Below, one piece after another: positions 13,805 to 18,776 of a stretch of DNA of 18,776 nt. This stretch comes from Fodinibacter sp045807225. GTDB taxonomy: Bacteria; Actinomycetota; Actinomycetes; Actinomycetales; Dermatophilaceae. The stretch spans positions 1 through 18,776 of the forward strand of contig JBJMHU010000020.1 of NCBI GenBank assembly GCA_045807225.1, read 5' to 3'. The notes under the pieces are model-generated. The model did no database searches. It worked only from the letters and a program-made list of their open reading frames with translations, and was not told the DNA's origin. Made by a program: the position numbers and the translations under genes. Numbering within the stretch: position 1 is the stretch's first letter; every line of letters begins with the position of its first letter.

Positions 13805-15137
13805 GAGGGTATGCATTGCTGCCCACATCGCCCGTGGAGTTTTCCACAGGGCGCCCTGAGGGCAACTTCCACAGCGTACCGGCCGCGGCGGCATCCCCCC
13901 AACTCGCGCGCACCCACGCCTGGCGCGCGAGCCAGCCCACCGCGGCCAGCCGCAGCAGCAGCGCCGCGGCGTACCAGCCGGGGGGCAACCCGTGAGCCGG
14001 GTCGACGAGGTAGTCGAGGTAGCCGAACATCGCGACGGCGTGCACGCCCTCGGCGCCGGCCCAGAGCAGGTGGTCGCGCCAGCCGATGCCGACCAGGGCG
14101 ACGAACGGCACGAGCCACAGGGCGACCCACGGCTGGAACGACGCCGCGGTCGACAGCACCACGCACAGGCCCACCAGGGCGACGGCCGCCACGACCGGAC
14201 GCGGCCGGCGGCGCGCCAGCAGCACGCTCAGGACCCCGGCGAGCAGGATGCCGAGCGCGGCGATGAGCGCGACCTGGCCCGCGCCGACCGGGAACCCGGC
14301 CATCGTGAACAGGTACCAGGCCGAGCCCGGCCCGGCCCCACCCCGGGCCCAGGCCCGCCAGGGGGCGGTGAGCACCCGGGCATCCACCAGGGCGACAAGC
14401 ACTGCGACGGCCGCGACGGTGACGGCCGCGGTGACCAGCAGCCGGCGGCTGGCGTCGCGCCTGCGGGGGGCCGGCACCAGCACCATCGCCAGCACCACGA
14501 CGGCCGAGAGCGGACCGGCCAGCACCGCCAGGCCGCCCAGGACCCCTGCCAGTCGCTCGCGGTCGCGGCTCCACGCCCACAGCGCGACGACGGCCAGGGC
14601 GAGGGGCAGCAGGTCGGTGGAGCGGAACACGGTCAGCGCCAGCACGGGTGACAGCGCGAGCGCGACCGGGTCGGCATCCGGGTGACGCCGCACGGTGCCC
14701 ACCGCGACGACCAGCCCGGCCAGCACCGCCGCCGTCAGCAGCACCCACAGGGCGAGGAACCACTGCTGGTGCCCGGTGGCCACACCCGGGGCGATGCGTG
14801 AGAGCACGGAGGTCACCGCGCCGGAGAGCACCGGCTGGGCCGGGCGCAACCCGCTCCCGAGCCAGGCCGCCAGCCCGCCGCCCGGGTCGCCGGCGCCCAC
14901 GGCCTGCACCACCGGGGCGGAGCACTGTCGCCACACCGGGATGTCGCCCCCCCAGCCCCGGGCCAGGCAGCCGGCCTGGCGCAGCGCAGCGACCGACAGC
15001 GGCACGGCGAGCAGCAGGACCACCGGCGCGAGCCGCGCCAGCGGCCCGCGCTCGACCACCCGCAGGCGGCGCCCGCCCGGTCCGCCGACCGGGGTGCTCA
15101 GGGCCGGCGGCAGCACGGGTCCACGCACGTCGTCCAC
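13785..15137 (-). CDS. Polytopic GT-C (GT87/DUF2029-like) membrane protein
   Basis: The product (450 residues from GTG 15137) is a multi-pass membrane protein with about ten hydrophobic segments, starting with LARLAPVVLLLAVPLSVAAL. Its position between the class A PBP gene and rpsF, and its layout, match the Rv0051-type proteins assigned to glycosyltransferase family 87, which use polyprenyl-phosphate sugars at the membrane. The usual acidic motifs of these proteins, as I recall them (CYSDIP and EYPVLTG), appear here as QCSAP and AQPVLSG, so catalytic ability is uncertain. GTG 15137 was chosen because TAGGGT ends 7 nt upstream (leaderless pattern); GTG 15146 would add three residues but lies within that hexamer. 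It begins 28 bp after the PBP stop, so it may also be read from that promoter. Confidence 0.75.
   Translation of the reverse strand: MDDVRGPVLPPALSTPVGGPGGRRLRVVERGPLARLAPVVLLLAVPLSVAALRQAGCLARGWGGDIPVWRQCSAPVVQAVGAGDPGGGLAAWLGSGLRPAQPVLSGAVTSVLSRIAPGVATGHQQWFLALWVLLTAAVLAGLVVAVGTVRRHPDADPVALALSPVLALTVFRSTDLLPLALAVVALWAWSRDRERLAGVLGGLAVLAGPLSAVVVLAMVLVPAPRRRDASRRLLVTAAVTVAAVAVLVALVDARVLTAPWRAWARGGAGPGSAWYLFTMAGFPVGAGQVALIAALGILLAGVLSVLLARRRPRPVVAAVALVGLCVVLSTAASFQPWVALWLVPFVALVGIGWRDHLLWAGAEGVHAVAMFGYLDYLVDPAHGLPPGWYAAALLLRLAAVGWLARQAWVRASWGDAAAAGTLWKLPSGRPVENSTGDVGSNAYPPVTERP
13838..13865 (-). promoter_or_regulatory. Weak promoter candidate for the rpsF operon
   Basis: TTGCCC (13865-13860) and AAAACT (13843-13838) on the minus strand are separated by 16 nt, predicting a start near 13831 and a leader of about 78 nt that would include the bulged stem. 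Both hexamers match poorly, and the site lies inside the coding end of the upstream gene. Confidence 0.25.
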
Positions 15138-15165
15138 GGCTGGCACCCTAGCCGCGGGTCGCCGG

Positions 15166-17469
15166 TCAGCCGCTCGGCGGTGGCACCACCGGAGTGGCCG
15201 TCGGCGTCGGCGGCCTCGGCGGGCCGTTGGGGCGGCTGCGCGACGGCTTCGGCGACGGGGAGCGCTGCGGACGCGTGCGCGTGGGCGTCGGCGTGGGCGG
15301 CGCGGTCGTTGTGGTCGTCGTCGGCGTCGCCGATGGCGACGGTGCGCTGGTCTTGGTCGGCGGCGCCTGCGTCGTCGTCCGCTGCGGCGCCCGAGTGGTC
15401 GTCGGCGGCGGGGGCGGGGGCGGGTCGGCGTTCTTGTTGATGCCGGCGGGCTTGGGGAACTTGACCACCTTGGTGCCGTCGAGGGCAGCCTTCATGTAGG
15501 CGGTCCAGATCCGGGCCGGGTAGGTGCCACCGGTGATGTTGCCGGCGTTGGGCAGGTCCTCCATGGGCAGCTCCTTGCCGCCCTTGCCGCTGCGGTAGAG
15601 ACCGACGGCCGTCTCGAGCTGCGGGACGTAGCCGTTGAACCACGCCGACCGGAAGCTCTCGGAGGTGCCGGTCTTGCCGGCCGCGGGGCGGCCGAGGTTG
15701 CGGCCGACGTAGCGGGCGGTGCCGCCCTCGACGGGGTAGGTCATCGCGTCGATGACGTCGCTCATCAGGTCCTTGTCGAAGACCTGCTGCTTGACGACCT
15801 TGGCCTTGATGGTCGGCACGCTCTTGTCCTGGAAACGGATCTGCTTGACGATGTACGGGTTCGCCCGCACACCCTCGGCGGCGATGGTGGCGTAGGCGGT
15901 GGCCATGTCGAGCACGGTGACGTAGTCGGTGCCCAGGACGTTGGCCACGTTCGGCTCGAGCGGGCTGCGCACGCCGGCATCCTTGGCCGCCTTGCTCGAC
16001 CTCTTCGGGCCGGCGTCGATGTTCAGCGCGGCGTAGACGGTGTTGACCGAGCTGCCGGTCGCCTTGCGCAGGTCGATGTTGCCGAACGACTCGTTGCCGA
16101 AGTTCTTCACCCGGCCGCGCCGGCCGCTGGCGGTGGAGGCCGACGGGTCGGCGAACTCCTTGAAGAACTGCGGGCTGGCGCCCGAGAGCCGCGAGTTCAG
16201 GCTGAAGTCACCGGACTGCAGCGCGGCGATCAGCGTGAAGATCTTGAACGTCGAGCCGGCCTGCATCTTGTCCTGGGTGGCGGCGTTCTGCTGGCGCTTC
16301 ATGTAGTCCTCGCCGCCGTAGAGCGCGACGATCGCACCGTTGCCCGGCTGGACCGAGGCCATCCCCACGTGCACCGACGGGGTGTCCTTCGGGCGCTCCT
16401 CCTTGACCGCCGCCACCATGTCGGCCTGCTTGGCCTTGTCGACGGTCGAGACGATGCGGTAGCCACCTCGGTCGAGGTCGGCCTGCGGGATCTTGTACTT
16501 GTCGACGACCTCGTTCTTGACCATCTGGGTGAGGTAGCCGGTCGGGCCGCTCTGCGTGCGCGGCCTGTACTTCTGGAACTTCGGGAAGGTGGCGTCGGCG
16601 CGCTCCTGCGGCGCCAGCCAGCCCTTGCTCACCATGGCGTCGAGGATGAAGCCCGAGCGCTCCCTGGCGTTGGCCTCCTGCTTGTCACCCAGGGCCGGGT
16701 CGTAGAGCGAGGGCCCGCGGATGACGGACGCCAGGAAGGCGCTCTCGGCCGGGGTGAGCTTCGACACGTCCTTGTTGAAGTAGGCCTTCGACGCGGTCTG
16801 GATGCCGTAGGCGCCGCGACCGTAGTAGATGGTGTTGAGGTAGTTCTCGAGGATCTGGTCCTTGGTCTGCTGCTGGTCGATCTTGACCGCGAGCAGGATC
16901 TCGCGGGCCTTGCGCGAGATCGTGCGGTCGGCCGTGAGGAAGTAGTTCTTGACGTACTGCTGGGTGATCGTCGAGCCGCCCTGGGTCGCCTGCCCACCCT
17001 TGACCGCGACCCAGACCGCCCGGGCGATGCCGGTCGGCGAGATGCCGTTGTTCTGGTAGAAGTTCTGGTCCTCCGCGGCGAGCATCGCCTTCTGCATGTG
17101 GTCGGGGACCTTGCTCAGGGGCACTGACTCGCGGTTGCCCTCGGCGTCGGAGAGCCGGGCCATCTCGGTCTTGCCGTCGGAGTAGTAGACGATCGAGGCC
17201 TGCGCCGTTGCCAGCTCGTTGGGGGTCGGCGGCTGGATGCGGGCGTACGCGACGCCGACCGCGGCCACCCCGACCAGGAACAGCGCGAGCACCGCCCACA
17301 GGGCGCGCAGCAGCCACTTCGCGCCGCGCGAACGGCCCGGGGATGCCGTGGCGCGGCCGTCGCCGGATGACCCGTTCGAACCCCCGGATCCGCCGGAGCG
17401 GACCGAGGGTGACTGGGTCGCCTGGGCCTGTCGGGCCTCGGCGCGGGTGCGGGGGTTGCGTGAGCTCAT
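15166..17469 (-). CDS. Bifunctional class A penicillin-binding protein (PBP1)
   Basis: The 767-residue protein polymerises and cross-links peptidoglycan at the outer membrane face. In order: a Ser/Gly-rich cytoplasmic tail, a membrane segment (about 52-76), a GT51 transglycosylase domain with catalytic Glu133 in EDQNFY and GGSTITQQYVKN, then a transpeptidase domain with active Ser406 in STFK, SVN (474-476) and KTG (599-601), and an approximately 90-residue Pro/Thr/Ser/Arg tail after NADPPPPPPP. It has no PASTA domain. It is the counterpart of mycobacterial ponA1 by position. ATG 17469 has a weak GGAAAG 4 nt upstream; an ATG four codons earlier (17481) has no purine run but cannot be excluded. 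The 230-bp region before PadR is a divergent promoter zone with a CATACT -10-like hexamer for this gene at 17551-17546. Confidence 0.94.
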   Translation of the reverse strand: MSSRNPRTRAEARQAQATQSPSVRSGGSGGSNGSSGDGRATASPGRSRGAKWLLRALWAVLALFLVGVAAVGVAYARIQPPTPNELATAQASIVYYSDGKTEMARLSDAEGNRESVPLSKVPDHMQKAMLAAEDQNFYQNNGISPTGIARAVWVAVKGGQATQGGSTITQQYVKNYFLTADRTISRKAREILLAVKIDQQQTKDQILENYLNTIYYGRGAYGIQTASKAYFNKDVSKLTPAESAFLASVIRGPSLYDPALGDKQEANARERSGFILDAMVSKGWLAPQERADATFPKFQKYRPRTQSGPTGYLTQMVKNEVVDKYKIPQADLDRGGYRIVSTVDKAKQADMVAAVKEERPKDTPSVHVGMASVQPGNGAIVALYGGEDYMKRQQNAATQDKMQAGSTFKIFTLIAALQSGDFSLNSRLSGASPQFFKEFADPSASTASGRRGRVKNFGNESFGNIDLRKATGSSVNTVYAALNIDAGPKRSSKAAKDAGVRSPLEPNVANVLGTDYVTVLDMATAYATIAAEGVRANPYIVKQIRFQDKSVPTIKAKVVKQQVFDKDLMSDVIDAMTYPVEGGTARYVGRNLGRPAAGKTGTSESFRSAWFNGYVPQLETAVGLYRSGKGGKELPMEDLPNAGNITGGTYPARIWTAYMKAALDGTKVVKFPKPAGINKNADPPPPPPPTTTRAPQRTTTQAPPTKTSAPSPSATPTTTTTTAPPTPTPTRTRPQRSPSPKPSRSRPNGPPRPPTPTATPVVPPPSG

Positions 17470-17612
17470 GCTGCTTTCCATGGACAGGGGTCAGGGGTGG
17501 GTTCAGGGCCGGTGAGGCGCGCGAAAGCGCACGAACCCAACGGCCAGTATGGCGCGATTTCTTGGAGAAACCTGAATCCCGTGCTCCGGGGGCCGGTTCA
17601 CGACGGCCTTTT

Positions 17613-17634
17613 CGATGTATCGGGTCGATATATC
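17613..17634. promoter_or_regulatory. Paired ATATC boxes upstream of the PadR gene (operator candidate)
   Basis: CGATGTATC (17613-17621) and CGATATATC (17626-17634) are direct repeats 13 bp apart with one mismatch. The second contains the perfect palindrome GATATATC. This AT-rich island stands out in GC-rich DNA and lies just upstream of a -10-like TAGCGT (17640-17645) for the PadR gene. PadR regulators commonly bind AT-rich dyads in their own promoters, so autoregulation is the likely role. The site may also affect the divergent PBP gene. Confidence 0.5.
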
Positions 17635-17699
17635 TGTGTTAGCGTCGCCACCGAACAAACGCGTCGTATGTCAGGTCCGTTCCCACCCAGGAGGTCGCC

Positions 17700-18269
17700 G
17701 TGGTCACCACCCGTCGCGCCCGCCTGCTGGAGTTCGCCGTCCTCGGCCTGCTGCACGAGGGCCCGACCCACGGCTACGAGCTGCGCCGCCGGCTCAACAC
17801 CGCGCTCGGCCCCTTCCGGGCCCTGTCCTACGGCACCCTCTACCCCGCGCTGAAGGCCCTGCTCGACCGGGGCCTGATCGCGCAGACCACCGACCCGGCC
17901 GGCCCCAGCGGCAAGCGGCCACGGGTGGTCTACGAGCTCACCGCCGCCGGCAAGGAGCACTTCGCCGACCTCGTCGCCCGCACCGACGCCTCGTCGTGGG
18001 ACGACGACGGCTTCGACGTGCGGTTCGCCTTCTTCGCCCGCACCGAGCAGGAGGTGCGGCTGCGCATCCTCGAGGGGCGGCGCTCGCGCGTGCAGGAGGA
18101 CCTCGAGCGGGTCCGTGAGGCCGCCACCCGCAACCGCGAGCGGATCGACGCCTACACCTCGGCCCTGCAGCGCCACGGCGAGGAGACCACCGAGCGCGAG
18201 GTGCGCTGGCTCAGCGAGCTGATCGACGCCGAGCGGCGCCACCCCACCGACCCCGGCCCCCAGCCGTAG
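17700..18269 (+). CDS. PadR-family transcriptional regulator
   Basis: The 189-residue protein has the PadR winged helix at about 8-90 (LEFAVLGLLHEGPTHGYELRRRL, split as LGLLHEGPTHGYEL, then LSYGTLYPALKALLDRGLI and YELTAAGKEHF) and a helical C-terminal half (about 110-180) for dimerisation. PadR proteins are ligand-sensitive repressors that usually control themselves and a neighbour. The GTG at 17700 has AGGAGG 5 nt upstream. It lies 107 bp before ino1 on the same strand, the same pairing as Rv0047c beside ino1 in M. tuberculosis, so it may link inositol supply to an unknown signal. The direct effect on ino1 is an inference. Confidence 0.92.
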   Translation: MVTTRRARLLEFAVLGLLHEGPTHGYELRRRLNTALGPFRALSYGTLYPALKALLDRGLIAQTTDPAGPSGKRPRVVYELTAAGKEHFADLVARTDASSWDDDGFDVRFAFFARTEQEVRLRILEGRRSRVQEDLERVREAATRNRERIDAYTSALQRHGEETTEREVRWLSELIDAERRHPTDPGPQP

Positions 18270-18273
18270 GTGC

Positions 18274-18287
18274 CGGTGGCGCCACCG
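18274..18287. other. 14-bp perfect palindrome between the PadR gene and ino1
   Basis: CGGTGGCGCCACCG is a perfect palindrome without a loop, 4 bp after the PadR stop and about 90 bp before ino1. As RNA it could give only a short stem, so it is more like a DNA-binding dyad than a terminator. No -10/-35 pair for ino1 was recognised in the remaining gap. Confidence 0.35.
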
Positions 18288-18376
18288 CGGCGCACCCGGC
18301 ATCCCCCCGTTCCACCCGTCTCACCGCCTCACCCGTCCGATCCACCCAGCACCACCGACCTCCCCAGGAGAAGCAC

Positions 18377-18776
18377 ATGGGTTCCATTCGCGTCGCCGTC
18401 GTCGGCGTCGGCAACTGTGCGTCGTCCCTCGTCCAGGGCGTGCACTACTACCGGGACGCCGACCCGTCCCAGACCGTCCCCGGCTTGATGCACGTCACGT
18501 TCGGCGACTACCACGTCCGCGACGTGGAGTTCGTCGCGGCGTTCGACGTCGACGACAAGAAGGTCGGCAAGGACCTCGCCGAGGCGATCAACGCCTCCGA
18601 GAACAACACCATCACGATCGCCGAGGTGCCCACCACCGGCATCACCGTGCAGCGCGGCCACACCCTCGACGGCCTGGGCAAGTACTACCGCCAGACCATC
18701 GACGAGTCCGGCGCGGAGCCGGTCGACGTCGTCGCCGCCCTGCGCGAGGCGAAGGTCGACGTGCTCGTCTCCTACC
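18377..18776 (+). CDS. ino1: Inositol-3-phosphate synthase (3'-truncated)
   Basis: The first 133 residues are present; the gene runs off the right edge. The enzyme converts glucose 6-phosphate to L-myo-inositol 1-phosphate with NAD, the first step towards phosphatidylinositol and mycothiol in actinobacteria. The N-terminal Rossmann motif VVGVGNCASSL (8-18) and the following LVQGVHYY and FDVDDKKVGKDLAEAI are typical of actinobacterial Ino1, as is the stretch ending DVLVSY. The start is ATG 18377 with AGGAG 6 nt upstream. It follows the PadR gene by 107 bp. Confidence 0.95.
   Translation, partial: MGSIRVAVVGVGNCASSLVQGVHYYRDADPSQTVPGLMHVTFGDYHVRDVEFVAAFDVDDKKVGKDLAEAINASENNTITIAEVPTTGITVQRGHTLDGLGKYYRQTIDESGAEPVDVVAALREAKVDVLVSY

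Noticed and set aside
13840..13874. DnaA boxes (TTTTCCACA and a second TTCCACAG 25 bp away)
   Set aside because: They lie within the coding end of the GT87-like gene, are imperfect and only two; dnaA and dnaN are not here, so no origin is supported.
14695..17127. Long open frame (810 codons) antisense to the PBP gene
   Set aside because: It is a shadow of the PBP coding sequence; the opposite strand carries intact GT51 and transpeptidase motifs.

Overview
The window is a GC-rich actinobacterial chromosome segment. Gene content and protein style point to the Micrococcales, perhaps near Intrasporangiaceae/Dermatophilaceae; this placement is an inference from protein resemblance, not a computed result. 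It holds 15 protein-coding genes (clpC cut at the left edge, ino1 cut at the right edge). I see no rRNA, tRNA, CRISPR array, insertion sequence or phage gene. Most of it is chromosomal core, so the less-explained material lies in the envelope genes and in the intergenic DNA.

Layout. (1) 1-2777, plus strand: the 3' part of clpC (AAA+ unfoldase of the Clp protease), a strong terminator, then a stand-alone ArgA-type N-acetylglutamate synthase. (2) 2793-7287, envelope block: a membrane-anchored gluzincin-like protein and a DUF305 lipoprotein (both minus), divergent from a secreted LVIVD-repeat beta-propeller (plus). The 212-bp divergent region carries several dyads. (3) 7384-11737, minus strand: radA, disA and mutY (DNA repair and c-di-AMP), followed by a MOSC-domain gene. 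(4) 11738-12004: a junction holding two tandem copies of a 53-bp hairpin-forming repeat and the terminator of the ribosomal operon. (5) 12005-17469, minus strand: class A penicillin-binding protein, GT87-like membrane protein, then rpsF-ssb-rpsR-rplI. This order matches the ponA1-Rv0051-rpsF-ssb-rpsR-rplI region of Mycobacterium tuberculosis as I remember it. (6) 17700-18776, plus strand: a PadR-family repressor and inositol-3-phosphate synthase, as in the Rv0047c/ino1 pair.

How it works together. The right half couples cell-wall synthesis (PBP1, GT-C protein), ribosome/replication proteins and inositol supply. The left half couples DNA-integrity surveillance (RadA, DisA, MutY) with proteolysis (ClpC). 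Several minus-strand genes and argA have a -10-like hexamer 6-7 nt upstream of the start codon, suggesting leaderless transcripts. The best candidates for new biology are the tandem hairpin repeat at the boundary of two conserved gene blocks, the DUF305/LVIVD/gluzincin envelope locus, and a possible S6:S18-binding leader upstream of rpsF.
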